Source: Xylanimonas allomyrinae
GTDB lineage: Bacteria; Actinomycetota; Actinomycetes; Actinomycetales; Cellulomonadaceae
Direction: 5' to 3'
Assembly (NCBI RefSeq): GCF_004135345.1
Contig: NZ_CP035495.1
Location: forward strand, 1,674,001 to 1,738,000
Length of the DNA stretch: 64,000 nt
The notes beneath the pieces are model-generated. The model saw nothing but the letters and a program-made list of their open reading frames with translations. It was not told the DNA's origin and did no database searches. How positions within the stretch are numbered: the stretch's first letter is position 1; each line of letters opens with the position of its first letter. Shown piece by piece: positions 50,824 through 60,861 of the stretch. A program made the translations under genes and the position numbers.

Positions 50824-50838
50824 TGTGGTCAGACCACA
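50824..50838. promoter_or_regulatory. FadR/GntR-type operator candidate
   Basis: TGTGGTC-A-GACCACA is a perfect 7+1+7 palindrome containing TGGTCNGACCA, the core recognised by FadR-subfamily GntR regulators such as LldR/PdhR/FadR. It abuts the Rex site. Confidence 0.5.
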
Positions 50839-50849
50839 AATGGGCCAGA

Positions 50850-50865
50850 CGTGACGTGCGTCACA
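50850..50865. promoter_or_regulatory. CRP/FNR-type operator candidate
   Basis: CGTGACGTGCGTCACA matches the CRP/GlxR consensus TGTGANNNNNNTCACA with one mismatch. It is 28 bp upstream of the Rex site and also 72 bp before the divergent peptidase -10 box, so it could serve either gene. Confidence 0.5.
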
Positions 50866-50936
50866 CTACCCGTGCTCGGGGCGCTCGGCCCGCCCGCGCG
50901 AGAGCCCCTCGCAGGCCGCCGCGCACAGGTGGCCGC

Positions 50937-50942
50937 TAGGGT
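50937..50942 (+). promoter_or_regulatory. -10 box of prolyl oligopeptidase gene (leaderless)
   Basis: TAGGGT is followed by 8 nt and the ATG at 50951. Confidence 0.45.
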
Positions 50943-50950
50943 GCCGAAGC

Positions 50951-53149
50951 ATGGGCATCGCCGCAGACCACGACCCGTTCCCCGCCACCCCGCTCGACCC
51001 CGACGCAGCGGACCCGTTCGCATGGCTGGAGGACGTCGAAGGCCCCGCGGCGCTCGCCTGGGTCCGCGAGCGCAACGCACACGCCCGGCGATCGCTCGCG
51101 TCGCAGCCGTCATACGAGGCGACCCGAGACGCCGTCCTCGAGGTGCTCGACTCCGACCAGCGCATCCCCGACGTCACCAGGATCGGTGACCGGCTCTACA
51201 ACTTCTGGCGCGATGGCGCGCACGAGCGAGGCCTGTGGCGGCGAACCTCCCTCGCGTCCTACCGCACCGACGCTCCCGAGTGGGAGACGGTGCTCGACCT
51301 CGACGCGCTCGCGCGGACCGAGGGCGTGAGCTGGGTCTGGCACGGCGCGTCGGTGCTGCGGCCCGACCCCGACCGCCTCGACGAGGGCGCGCCGTGGCGG
51401 CGCGCCCTCGTCGACCTCTCGGTCGCCGGCTCGGACGCCGACGTCACACGCGAGTTCGACCTCGTCGACAAGCGGTTCGTGCCCGCGCCCGAGGGCTTCG
51501 AGCGCGCCACCGCGCCGCACGACCCGTCGTCCGGCGGCGCCAAGGGCGGGCTCGCCTGGGCCGACGAGGACACCGTGTACGTGTTCACCGACCTGGGCCC
51601 CGGCACGACGACGACCTCCGGCTACCCCCGCACCGTCCGCCTGTGGCGCCGCGGCACGCCGATCGAGGACGCCACCCTCGTCTACGAGGGACGCGACGAC
51701 GACCTGTACATCTCCGGGCGCCGCTCGCGCACGCCCGGCTTCGAGCGCGACCTGGTCCAACGGTCGATCGCGTTCTACCGCTCGCAGACGTTCCTCGTCA
51801 CGGGCGCCGGGACGCCCGAGCAGGCGCTGACCCGCATCGACGTGCCCGAGTCGGCCGAGGTCGGCTTCCACCGCGAGTGGCTGCTGGTCGACCTGCGCGA
51901 CGACTGGGCGACGGGCGGCACCGTCCACCGCGCCGGGTCGCTGCTGGCGGCGCCCGCCGAGGCGTTCCTCGCCGGCTCGCGCGACCTGACCGTGCTGTTC
52001 GAACCGACGCCGACGACGTCGCTCGCCGGCGCCACCTGGACCCGCCACCACCTGGTGCTCAACGTCCTCGACGACGTCAAGAACCGGCTCCACGTGCTCA
52101 CGCCGCCCCCGTCGGCCGGCGGCCAGGGCCCGGCCGGCCCATGGACCCGCACGCCGTTCCCCGAGACCGACCCCGTCGCGACCGTCGGCGTGCGCGCCGT
52201 CGACCCCGTGGACAGCGACGACGTGTGGGTCGTCACCACCGGCTACCTCACGCCGTCGACGCTCTCGCTCGCGACCGTCGGCACGGAGGGCGCGGCCCTC
52301 GACCCGCTCAAGTCCGCCCCCGCGTTCTTCGACGCGGCCGGGCTCGTCGCCGAGCAGCACTTCGCCACGTCCGACGACGGCACGCGCGTGCCGTACTTCG
52401 TCGTCGGGCGCGAGGGCGTCCTGCACCGCCGGTGGCGCGAGCCTGCGCAGCCCGCCCCGACGCTCCTGTACGGGTACGGCGGGTTCGAGGTCTCGTTGAC
52501 GCCGGCGTACTCGGGCGGGCTCGGGCGGGCCTGGCTGGAGAAGGGCGGCGTGTACGCCGTCGCGAACATCCGTGGCGGCGGCGAGTACGGGCCCGCCTGG
52601 CACCAGGCCGCGCTCGGGCGCCACCGGCACCGGGCGTACGAGGACTTCGCCGCCGTCGCGCGCGACCTCGTGCAGCGCCGTGTGACCACGCCCGCCCTCC
52701 TCGGCGCCCAGGGCGGGTCGAACGGCGGGCTGCTGATCGGCAACATGCTCACGCGCTACCGCGAGCTGTTCGGGGCGCTCGTCATCCAGGTGCCGCTGCT
52801 CGACATGAAGCGGTACTCGCACCTGCTCGCCGGCGCCTCCTGGACGGCCGAGTACGGCGACCCCGACGACCCCGCCCAGTGGGAGCACCTGCGGGAGTAC
52901 TCCCCCTACCACCACATCGCGGCCGGTCGCCGGTACCCGCCCGTGCTCCTGCTGACCTCCACGCGCGACGACCGCGTCCACCCCGGCCACGCACGCAAGG
53001 CGGCGGCGCTGCTCGACGTCGTCGGCGCCGACGTCACCTACTACGAGAACGTCGAGGGAGGCCACGGCGGGGCCGCGACCAACGCGCAGGCGGCCCACAT
53101 GGCGGCGCTCGCGTGGGAGTTCCTCGGCGAGCGCCTGGGTCTGCGCTGA
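50951..53149 (+). CDS. S9 family prolyl oligopeptidase
   Basis: The 732-residue product has the two parts of the POP family: an N-terminal and central seven-bladed beta-propeller (~75-440; starts DPFAWLEDVEGPAALAWVRERN) and a C-terminal alpha/beta hydrolase. The catalytic triad is seen as Ser in LLGAQGGSNGGLLIGN, Asp in TSTRDDRVHPGHARK and His in VEGGHGGAATNAQ. RGGGEYGPAWHQAAL is the typical oxyanion-side motif. It has no signal peptide, so it is probably a cytoplasmic enzyme cutting short proline-containing peptides. Convergent with the MetE-like gene across 21 bp. Confidence 0.93.
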   Translation: MGIAADHDPFPATPLDPDAADPFAWLEDVEGPAALAWVRERNAHARRSLASQPSYEATRDAVLEVLDSDQRIPDVTRIGDRLYNFWRDGAHERGLWRRTSLASYRTDAPEWETVLDLDALARTEGVSWVWHGASVLRPDPDRLDEGAPWRRALVDLSVAGSDADVTREFDLVDKRFVPAPEGFERATAPHDPSSGGAKGGLAWADEDTVYVFTDLGPGTTTTSGYPRTVRLWRRGTPIEDATLVYEGRDDDLYISGRRSRTPGFERDLVQRSIAFYRSQTFLVTGAGTPEQALTRIDVPESAEVGFHREWLLVDLRDDWATGGTVHRAGSLLAAPAEAFLAGSRDLTVLFEPTPTTSLAGATWTRHHLVLNVLDDVKNRLHVLTPPPSAGGQGPAGPWTRTPFPETDPVATVGVRAVDPVDSDDVWVVTTGYLTPSTLSLATVGTEGAALDPLKSAPAFFDAAGLVAEQHFATSDDGTRVPYFVVGREGVLHRRWREPAQPAPTLLYGYGGFEVSLTPAYSGGLGRAWLEKGGVYAVANIRGGGEYGPAWHQAALGRHRHRAYEDFAAVARDLVQRRVTTPALLGAQGGSNGGLLIGNMLTRYRELFGALVIQVPLLDMKRYSHLLAGASWTAEYGDPDDPAQWEHLREYSPYHHIAAGRRYPPVLLLTSTRDDRVHPGHARKAAALLDVVGADVTYYENVEGGHGGAATNAQAAHMAALAWEFLGERLGLR

Positions 53150-53170
53150 CGACGCCGGGCCTGGACGGCG

Positions 53171-54202
53171 TCAGGCCGCGGCGCGCTCGGCGAGGGCCTC
53201 GCCCACGCGGCCCAGGTTCGCCAGCTCGGCGCGGTGCGCGTCGACGCCCGCAGGCGCGCCGCGCGGTGCGGCGAGCAGCGTGACGCCGTCCAGGCTCGAC
53301 GCCGGCAGGCCGACGCGCCGCCACGGCTCGTCGACCAGGCGCACCAGCTCGCCCAGCATCGGCCCCGCGCACTGCGAGACCTGCACGGGCGGCAGCCCCG
53401 CCCACAGACCGATCCCCCGCTCCACGGCACGCGCCACCAGCTCCCACGCCCGTTCCTGCCAGCCGATCGCCCCGACGTCGAGGCCCACCGCGTCCGCGCC
53501 CGCCAGCACGACGGGCGGCAGCCCCGCCCACGTGTCGCCGAGGTGGACGACGGCCCGCGCCCCGGCGTCGTGCACCGCCTCGATCACGGGCCGCAGGCCC
53601 TCGACCACGTCCGGCCCCGGCACGGCACGCAGGCGCGAGTAGCCCGAGAAGGTGGGCAGCACGCCCGCGTGGACGGCCCCGAGCCGAGGCTCGGCGAGCT
53701 GCACGACGACGTCACCCAGCGCCGGGACCTGCGCGCGCACGGCCGCGAGGTGGGCGCGCACGCCCTCGGCGAGCGCGAGCGACAGGTCGCGGCGGGCGCC
53801 GACGTCGGCCAGCACGCGGTCGCCGCGTGCCGCCCACAACGTCGCCGCGAGCGTCCACGGGCCCACGACCTCGACCGCGAGCGGACCGCTGTAGCCGTGC
53901 GCAGCGATGGCGAGCGCGCCGAGGTCCTCGCGCAGGAACCCCTCGGCCCGGCGCTGGTCGAGACCGGCGTGCGCGGTGAGCCTCCAGCCGTGCGGGCCGA
54001 GCTCGACGGGCAGCTCCGCGAGCAGCGCGGCGGTGCGGCCGACGGCGTCCGCGCCCGGTCCGCGACTCGCGAGCTGCGTGAGGAACGGAACCGCGTCGAC
54101 GCCCGCGGGCAGCTCCGCGAGATCGCCGAGCACCGTCTGCTGGGCCTCGAGCTCGTCGTGCTCGGCACCCGGCCACGGGCCGTGGCCGCTGACGCCCGTC
54201 AT
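53171..54202 (-). CDS. MetE C-terminal-like protein (annotated 'methionine synthase')
   Basis: The 343-residue product is related only to the C-terminal UROD/MetE barrel (ATGIGSWPG-type start replaced by [30 protein letters not shown]). In Micrococcales it regularly follows mnmA, as here, where its ATG overlaps the mnmA stop (ATGA). A zinc-binding HxC or HCC motif is expected after the central helix, but this copy reads [11 protein letters not shown] (His220 without the Cys); a Cys remains in QVSQCAG near 278. Catalytic methionine synthesis is therefore doubtful. The coupling with mnmA suggests a role tied to sulfur or tRNA metabolism, which is inference. Confidence 0.7.
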   Translation of the reverse strand: MTGVSGHGPWPGAEHDELEAQQTVLGDLAELPAGVDAVPFLTQLASRGPGADAVGRTAALLAELPVELGPHGWRLTAHAGLDQRRAEGFLREDLGALAIAAHGYSGPLAVEVVGPWTLAATLWAARGDRVLADVGARRDLSLALAEGVRAHLAAVRAQVPALGDVVVQLAEPRLGAVHAGVLPTFSGYSRLRAVPGPDVVEGLRPVIEAVHDAGARAVVHLGDTWAGLPPVVLAGADAVGLDVGAIGWQERAWELVARAVERGIGLWAGLPPVQVSQCAGPMLGELVRLVDEPWRRVGLPASSLDGVTLLAAPRGAPAGVDAHRAELANLGRVGEALAERAAA

Positions 54203-55398
54203 CCGGGCGTCCCGGCCGGCGCCTCGGCGCGCGCCGCACGCCAGGCCCGGGACACGGTGGCCTGGCCCAGCACGCGCGTGCCGCGGTAGACGACGACCGA
54301 CTGACCGGCCGCGACGCCGCGCAGCGGCGTGCCCGTGAGCTCGACCACCAGCCCCTCCCCGGCCGCACGCACGCGCGCCGGGACGGGCGCCCCGTGCGCG
54401 CGGACCTGGACCTCGACGTCATCCAGCACGACGTCCTCCAGCACGAGGTCCTCCGCAGCAGCGCCCGCGGGCGCTGCACCCCGCGGCTCGACGCCCCGCG
54501 GCTCGACGCCCGCCGCGGCGAGCGGTGCCAGCCACGTCGCCCGCACACCCGCGATCCGGTCCACCGACAGCAGCTCGGCCGGGCCCACGACCACGGTGTT
54601 GGTGTCGGTGCGCACGTCGAGCACGTAGCGGGCGCGGCCGTCGGGTGCCGGGCGGCCCAGCGCCAGGCCCCGCCGCTGGCCCACGGTGTAGGCGTAGGCG
54701 CCGTCGTGCTCGCCGACGACGTGGCCCGCGACGTCGCGCACCTCGCCCGGCCGCGACCCGAGGCGCTCGCGCAGGAACCCTCGCGTGTCGCCGTCGGCGA
54801 CGAAGCAGATGTCGTAGGAGTCGGGCTTGGCGCTGACCGCCAGGCCGCGCGCGGCGGCCTCGGCGCGCACCTGGGCCTTCGACGTGAACCCGCCGAGCGG
54901 GAAGACCGCCCGCGCGAGCCGCTCGGGCCCCATCACGGCCAGCACGTACGACTGGTCCTTCTCGGCGTGGGGCGAGCGGTGCAGCTCGCGCCCGCCTGGG
55001 CCGTCCACGATGCGCGCGTAGTGGCCGGTCGCGACGGCGTCGAAGCCGAGCGCGGTGGCCTTGTCGAGCAGCGCCTCGAACTTGACGCGCTCGTTGCAGC
55101 GCACGCACGGGTTGGGGGTGCGCCCGGCCTCGTACTCGGCGAGGAAGTCCGCCACGACCGTCTCCTCGAACGTCTCCGACAGGTCCCACACGTAGTACGG
55201 GATGCCCAGCACGTCGGCGGCCCGGCGCGCGTCCGAGGCGTCCTCGATCGAGCAGCAGCCGCGCGAGCCCGTGCGGAACTGGTCGCGGTTGCGGCTCAGC
55301 GCCATGTGGACGCCGACGACGTCATGACCGGCCTCGACCGCGAGCGCCGCCGCGACCGCCGAGTCGACGCCGCCCGACATCGCCGCCAGCACCCTCAT
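54199..55398 (-). CDS. mnmA: tRNA-specific 2-thiouridylase
   Basis: The 399-residue product has the ATP pyrophosphatase P-loop SGGVDS (residues 8-13), the catalytic Cys in [13 protein letters not shown], the partner Cys in [12 protein letters not shown] and the Met/Gly motif HYARIV. It transfers sulfur to U34 of Lys, Glu and Gln tRNAs. Between the central domain and the C-terminal barrel there is a low-complexity insert with short duplications ([24 protein letters not shown]), mirrored by 15-bp DNA repeats. It follows the cysteine desulfurase with a 4-nt overlap (ATGA). Confidence 0.95.
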   Translation of the reverse strand: MRVLAAMSGGVDSAVAAALAVEAGHDVVGVHMALSRNRDQFRTGSRGCCSIEDASDARRAADVLGIPYYVWDLSETFEETVVADFLAEYEAGRTPNPCVRCNERVKFEALLDKATALGFDAVATGHYARIVDGPGGRELHRSPHAEKDQSYVLAVMGPERLARAVFPLGGFTSKAQVRAEAAARGLAVSAKPDSYDICFVADGDTRGFLRERLGSRPGEVRDVAGHVVGEHDGAYAYTVGQRRGLALGRPAPDGRARYVLDVRTDTNTVVVGPAELLSVDRIAGVRATWLAPLAAAGVEPRGVEPRGAAPAGAAAEDLVLEDVVLDDVEVQVRAHGAPVPARVRAAGEGLVVELTGTPLRGVAAGQSVVVYRGTRVLGQATVSRAWRAARAEAPAGTPG

Positions 55399-56596
55399 GC
55401 GGACCTCCGCGAGACGAGCCCGGCCGCCTGGGCGCGCGACACCACGGCAGGCAGGGCCGCGACGAGCGCCGCGACGTCGTCGGGTGTGGAGGTGGCACCG
55501 AGGGTGAACCGCAGCGCGCCGCGCGCCTCGGCCTCGGGCACGCCCATGGCCAGCAGCACGTGCGAGGGCTGGGGCACCCCGCCTGGCACGCGGAGCCCGT
55601 GGATGCCTGCACGCCCACGGAGTCGAGCAGGTACAGCAGCGAGTCGCCCTCGGCGCCGGGGAACGTGAAGTGCGCGTTGCCGGGCAGGCGCCCGCCGGGG
55701 TCGACGGCGGGGTCGGTGCCGTGCAGCACGGCGTCGGGCGCGGCCTCGCGCACCCCGGCGACGAGGCTGTCGCGCAGCGCGGCGAGCTGCGCGGCCCGCT
55801 CGGGGCGCCCGGCCACGGCCTGCTCGACGGCGACGGCGAACGCGCGGATCGCGGGCACGTCGAGCGTGCCCGAGCGCACGCCGCGCTCCTGGCCGCCGCC
55901 GTGCTGGACGGCTTCGAGCGGCAGGTCGCGGCGGGCCAGCAGCGCGCCGACCCCCAGCGGCCCGCCGAGCTTGTGCCCGGTGACGGTCAGCGCGTCCACG
56001 CCGCTGGCGGCGAAGTCGACCTCGACCTGGCCGACGGCCTGCACGGCGTCGGTGTGCACGGGCACGCCCGCCTGGTGCGCGATGCGTACCACGTCGCGCA
56101 CCGGCTGGACGGTGCCCACCTCGTTGTTGGCCCACATGACGCTGACCAGCGCCGTCTCCTGTGCGTGCGCGGCGAGGTCGGCGCGCAGGGCGTCGAGGTC
56201 GACGCGGCCGTCGCGGTCGACGGGCAGCAGCACGATCTCGGCGCCCGCGTGACCGGCGAGCCAGAACGCGGGGTCGAGCACCGCGTGGTGCTCGACCGCG
56301 GAGACCAGGACGCGGTTGCGGCGCACGTCCTGGGCGCGGCGACCCCAGAACATGCCCTTGATCGCGAGGTTGTCGGCCTCCGTGCCGCCGCCGGTGAACA
56401 CCACCTCGGACGGGCGGGCGCCGAGCGCGCGCCCGATCGACTCGCGCGACTCCTCGACGACGCGCCGGGCGCGGCGTCCGGCGGCGTGCAGGCTGGAGGC
56501 GTTGCCCGGTTGCTGGGCCTCGTCGACGAACGCCGCGAGCGCGGCCGCCGACATGGGGGTCGTGGCCGCGTGGTCGAGGTAGGCGCCGGGTGTCAC
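55395..56596 (-). CDS. Cysteine desulfurase (NifS/IscS family), apparent frameshift
   Basis: After adding one base the product is 400 residues. PLP binding and catalytic parts are present: [27 protein letters not shown], His in [10 protein letters not shown], and the Schiff-base Lys209 in [14 protein letters not shown]. The frame breaks at CCCC (55577-55580, plus strand) just after GSACQAG, which carries the sulfur-accepting Cys. With the extra base it continues [35 protein letters not shown]. It extracts sulfur from cysteine and passes it to MnmA, whose start overlaps its stop. TAGACT 8 nt before the GTG supports the start. Confidence 0.92.
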
Positions 56597-56604
56597 GGCG
56601 TCCC

Positions 56605-56610
56605 AGTCTA
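56605..56610 (-). promoter_or_regulatory. -10 box of the cysteine desulfurase-mnmA-MetE-like operon
   Basis: TAGACT (minus strand) is followed by 8 nt and the GTG at 56596. Confidence 0.5.
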
Positions 56611-56646
56611 CGAGCGTGCGGCACCCCGCAGGGCGCCGCCCCGGGG

Positions 56647-57639
56647 CTACGCCTGCGCCTTGTGCGCGCGGATCGCCGCCGCGGCCTGCGGGAGCACGTG
56701 GGCGAGGTCGCCGACGACGGCGAAGTCGCTGATCTCGAAGATCGGCGCCTCGGGGTCGTTGTTGACGGCCACGACGACCTGCGAGGCCTGCATGCCGCCG
56801 CGGTGGTGCGGGGCGCCGGAGACGCCCGCGCCGATGTACACGCGAGGGGCGACCGTGACGCCGGTCTGGCCGATGTAGGAGTCGAACCACCCTTCGAACG
56901 CCGCGTCGCGCGTGGCGCCCACGGCCGCGCCGAGGGCGTCGGCGAGATCCTCGACCGGCCCGAAGTCGCCGCCCGTCCCGCGCCCGCCGGCGACGACGAC
57001 GGCCGCCTCCTCGAGCGGCGGGCGCCCAGCCGTGCGCTGCTTGACCTCGCGGGTCACGACGGTCACGGCGGGGGCGGCGACGATCACGGGGAGCGCCTCG
57101 ACCTCGGGGTGGGTGGGGGCGTCGGCGGGCGTGGCCGCCACGGAGTTGGCCCGCACGCTCACGACGGCGGGGTCGGTCGCGACGGTGCTCACCGTGTCCC
57201 AGGTCCCCGCGAACACGCGCTTGGCGACGCGCAGGGGCGCGCCCTCCTCGCTCCACGCGACGCCCGAGGCGTCCGCGACGAAGCCCGCGCCGAGCCGGGC
57301 GGCGGCCACGGCCGCGGCCTCCTTGCCGGCGAACGAGGACGGCACGAGCAGCACGTCGGCGTCGGTGCGCCGCACGGCCGCGACCAGCACCGAGGCGAGC
57401 ACCGCGGTGACGTGGTGCGCCTGCGGGGGCAGCGTCGTCGGCAGCGTGGCCTGGTGGACGGCCTGGGCGCCGTACGCGCCGAGCGTGGCCAGGACCTCGA
57501 CGCTGGGCGCGCCCAGCGTGACGACGTCGACGCGCCCGAGGCTGCGGGCGATCGTGAGGAGCTCGAGCACGGGTGAGCGGACCTCGGTGACCGCGCTCTC
57601 GGGGCTGTCGAGCAGGACGAGGACGGTGGGGCGGGTCAT
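56647..57639 (-). CDS. etfA: Electron transfer flavoprotein alpha subunit
   Basis: The 330-residue product has an N-terminal adenine-nucleotide-alpha-hydrolase-like domain and the C-terminal FAD-binding domain, with VVAGGRGTGGDFGPVEDLADALGAAVGATRDA and GQTGVTVAPRVYIGAGVSGAPHHRGGMQASQVVVAVNNDPEAPIFEISDFAVVGD. With EtfB it takes electrons from acyl-CoA dehydrogenases to ETF:quinone oxidoreductase. It starts 14 bp after etfB. Confidence 0.95.
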   Translation of the reverse strand: MTRPTVLVLLDSPESAVTEVRSPVLELLTIARSLGRVDVVTLGAPSVEVLATLGAYGAQAVHQATLPTTLPPQAHHVTAVLASVLVAAVRRTDADVLLVPSSFAGKEAAAVAAARLGAGFVADASGVAWSEEGAPLRVAKRVFAGTWDTVSTVATDPAVVSVRANSVAATPADAPTHPEVEALPVIVAAPAVTVVTREVKQRTAGRPPLEEAAVVVAGGRGTGGDFGPVEDLADALGAAVGATRDAAFEGWFDSYIGQTGVTVAPRVYIGAGVSGAPHHRGGMQASQVVVAVNNDPEAPIFEISDFAVVGDLAHVLPQAAAAIRAHKAQA

Positions 57640-57653
57640 CGGGGCCTCTCTCG

Positions 57654-58451
57654 TCAGACCAGGTCGTTGCGGATGAGGAAGTCGGCCAGGGCCGTGCCGC
57701 CCTCGCCCTTGTCGACGACGAGCTCGGTCTCGGGGCGCGGGGGGCGCGCGGCGGCCTCGACCGTCGCGGTGCGGGCGCCGGCGGCGCCCACGTCGGCCGG
57801 GTCGAGCTCAAGATCGGCCGCGTCCCACGTCTCGACGGGCTTGGTGCGCGCGGCCATGATGAGCTTGAAGTTGGGGTAGCGCGGGCTGTTGGCCGCGTCG
57901 GACACCGACAGCACCGCCGGCAGCGGCGCGGACAGCGTCTCGACGACGTCGTCGCTCTCGCGGGTGATCGTGAGCGTCGAACCGTCGAGCGCGACCGACG
58001 TCGCGAGCGTGAGCTGGGGCCAGCCGAGCTCGTCGGCCAGCAGCGCCGGGACCACCGAGCCGAGCCCGTCGAGCGCAGCCATGCCCGTGACGACGAGGTC
58101 GACCGGTTCCTCCTCGCCGAGCCGTCGCACGGCGGCCGCGAGCGCCGCCGTCGTGCCGAAGTAGTCGGAGCCGGCCAGGGCGTCGTCGGACACGCGGATG
58201 CCGCGGTGGACACCCATCTGGAAGGCCTTGCGCAGCACGATGTCGGCCGTCTCGGGGGCGACGGTCACGGCCACCACGTGCGAGGTCTCGGCGTCGGGCG
58301 CGGCCTCGACGAGCCGCAGCGCGGCCTCGACGGCGTTCTCGTCGAGCTCGTTGAGCGACCCCTCAGCAGGGTCGCGCACGATGCGTCCCTCGGCGAACCG
58401 CCGGTCGCTGGAGATGTCCGGGACGTACTTGAGCAGGACGACGATACGCAC
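57654..58451 (-). CDS. etfB: Electron transfer flavoprotein beta subunit
   Basis: The 265-residue product carries the EtfB pattern MRIVVLLKYVPDISSDRRF...LNELDENAVEAALRLVEA, the AMP-binding region LVVTGMAALDGLGSVVPALLADELGWPQLTLATSV, and SPRYPNFKLIMAARTKPVETW. It pairs with EtfA. The GTG at 58451 lies 8 nt after a TACTCT box; a GTG two codons upstream is less likely. It is divergent from glgX. Confidence 0.95.
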   Translation of the reverse strand: MRIVVLLKYVPDISSDRRFAEGRIVRDPAEGSLNELDENAVEAALRLVEAAPDAETSHVVAVTVAPETADIVLRKAFQMGVHRGIRVSDDALAGSDYFGTTAALAAAVRRLGEEEPVDLVVTGMAALDGLGSVVPALLADELGWPQLTLATSVALDGSTLTITRESDDVVETLSAPLPAVLSVSDAANSPRYPNFKLIMAARTKPVETWDAADLELDPADVGAAGARTATVEAAARPPRPETELVVDKGEGGTALADFLIRNDLV

Positions 58452-58459
58452 GAGCACCG

Positions 58460-58465
58460 AGAGTA
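58460..58465 (-). promoter_or_regulatory. -10 box of etfBA (leaderless)
   Basis: TACTCT (minus strand) is followed by 8 nt and the GTG at 58451. Confidence 0.45.
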
Positions 58466-58531
58466 CCCGGGACCCACGCCACGACGCGCCAGGGGGTGGC
58501 CCTGCCCGTCTCGGTAGGCGAGCATGAACGC

Positions 58532-60851
58532 ATGGACGCCCGAGCCGGAGAGAAGCAGGCACCACGCCCCGTGGTGCGCCCGCTGACGCGCCCGACCGCG
58601 CGGCGCTCGCACGTTCCCCCCTGGGCGTCACGCCCACCGCTGGCGGGGTCGACGTCGCCGTCGTCGCCTCGCACGCGACGGCCGTGGACTTCTGCCTCAT
58701 CGACGTCGTCCGCCCCGACCTGCCCGAGCACGACCCGGACCGCTACGCCGAGCGGCGCGTCCCGCTGCTCGGCCCGACGTACGGCGTGTGGCACGCGCAC
58801 GTCGAGGGCGTGCGGCCCGGCCAGCGCTACGGGTTCCGCGCCGACGGCGTGTGGGACCCGCGCGCGGGCCTGCGCCACAACCCCGCCAAGCTGCTGGTGG
58901 ACCCGTACGCGCGCGGGCTCGCGGGGTCGCTCGTCTACGGCCGCGAGACGCTCGGCGCGGTCAGCGCCCCGCGCTCCGACGAGAGCGGCACGCCCGACTC
59001 GCGCTGGTGGGTGGCCGAGCGGTACGGGGAGGCGGACACCTCCGACTCGCTGCCGTTCGTACCTCACGGCGTCGTCATGGACCCCGCGCCCCGGCGCCGC
59101 CCCTCACGCGCCCGCGCGTGCCGTGGGCCGAGACGGTGATCTACGAGGCGCACGTGCGCGGTTTCACCCTGCTGAACGAGGACCTGCCAGCACCCTTGCG
59201 CGGCACCTACGCCGGCATGGCGCACCCGGTGACGATCGCCTACCTCAAGGACCTCGGGATCACCACGCTCGAGCTGCTGCCGATCCAGGCCGCGGCCTCC
59301 GAGCCACGGCTGGTGGCGCACGGGCTGACCAACTACTGGGGCTACTCGACGCTCGGCTACTTCGCCCCCGAGCCCCGGTACGCGACCCGCGCGGCGCAGG
59401 ACGCGGGCCCCGCAGCGGTGCTCGACGAGGTGCGCACGATGGTGCGCCAGCTGCACGAGGCGGGCATCGAGGTCATCCTCGACGTCGTCTACAACCACAC
59501 GTGCGAAGGCGGCGACGACCAGCTCCACGTGTCCTGGCGCGGCCTCGACAACGCCCTGTACTACCTGCACGACGGCAACTCCCCCGCGGCGCTCGCGGAC
59601 GTCACCGGCACGGGCAACACGCTCGACTTCCGCCGGGTGCGCGTCGTACAGATGGCGCTCGACTCGCTGCGCTACTGGGCGCAGGTCGTGGGCGTCGACG
59701 GCTTCCGGTTCGACCTCGCGGTGACGCTCGGGCGCGGCGGGTACGGGTTCACCCCCGACCACCCGTTCCTCGTGAGCCTGCAGACCGACCCGGTGCTCAA
59801 CAACCTCAAGCTCATCGCCGAGCCCTGGGACGTCGGTCCCGGCGGCTGGCAGACGGGCAGCTTCACCGCGCCGATGGCCGAGTGGAACGACAGGTTCCGC
59901 GACGCGATCCGCGGGTTCTGGCTCTCCTCGGCGCGCGACGGCTCGCACGGGCGGCCCATGGACGGGATCCGCGAGCTGACCACGCGCCTGTCGGGATCGG
60001 CCGACCTGTTCGGCCGCTCCGACCCGCCGCTCGCGCGTGGCCCCGTCGCGTCGGTCAACTTCGTCACCGCGCACGACGGTTTCACCCTCGCCGACCTCGT
60101 CGCCTTCGACCACAAGCACAACTGGGCCAACGGCGAGGACAACCACGACGGCACGTCGAACAACCTGTCGTGGAACCACGGCGTCGAAGGGCATGCCACC
60201 GACGGCGACGACGCCACCACCGAGCCGTGGTCGGCCGTCGTCCCGCTGCGGCGGCGTTCGCAGCGCAACCTGCTCGCGATGCTGCTGCTGGCCGCGGGCA
60301 CGCCGATGATCACGGCGGGCGACGAGTTCGGGCGCAGCCAGGACGGCAACAACAACGCCTACGCGCTCGACACCGAGGTGTCGTGGGTCGACTGGACGCA
60401 CGACGAGGCCGCGCGCGAGCTGCTGGACACGACCAAGCTGCTGCTGGCGCTGCGCCGCGAGCACCCCGCGCTGCGTGCCGACTCGTTCTTCCTGGGCACC
60501 CCGCGGCCCGGGGAGACGTTCGCCGACCTGTTGTGGTTCACCGAGCACGGTGCGCCCATGGACCACGCCGCGTGGAACGAGCCCGAGCGGCGCGTCGTGC
60601 AGATGCTGCGTCCCGGCCCCTCGGCTCACGACGCCGACGTGCTCGTGGTGCTCAACGGCCGGCTCGACGACCTCGACGTCACGCTGCCGCCGCTCCTGCC
60701 CGGGGCAGGCCCGTGGGAGCGCGCGTGGAGCTCGACGTGGGACAGCCCCGCCCAGTCGTGGGGCGACGAGCCCGACGACGGCACGACCCTCGAGGCGCTC
60801 AGCGTGCAGGTGTTCGTGGGCCGACGGGGCGCGGCCGCCGCAAAGGAGTAG
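58532..60851 (+). CDS. glgX: Glycogen debranching enzyme GlgX, two apparent frameshifts
   Basis: Restoring one C in each of two runs (58616-58621 and 59089-59092) gives a 773-residue GH13_11 debranching enzyme. The parts are MDARAGEKQAPRP...VPP (frame 1), LGVTPTAGGVDVAVVASHATAVDFCLIDVVRP...HGVVMDPAP (frame 2) and PPLTRPRVPWAETVIYEAHVRGFTLLNE to the end (frame 3). The N-terminal CBM48 domain is followed by the barrel with nucleophile Asp in VDGFRFDLAV, acid/base Glu in LKLIAEPWDVG and transition-state Asp in FVTAHDGFTLADLV. It removes alpha-1,6 side chains from glycogen or isomaltodextrins. The ATG at 58532 is the only plausible start. Confidence 0.88.
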
Positions 60852-60854
60852 CCT
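60849..60854 (+). promoter_or_regulatory. -10 box of FAD dehydrogenase gene (leaderless)
   Basis: TAGCCT overlaps the glgX stop codon and is followed by 7 nt and the ATG at 60862. Confidence 0.4.
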
Positions 60855-60861
60855 GCGCGCC

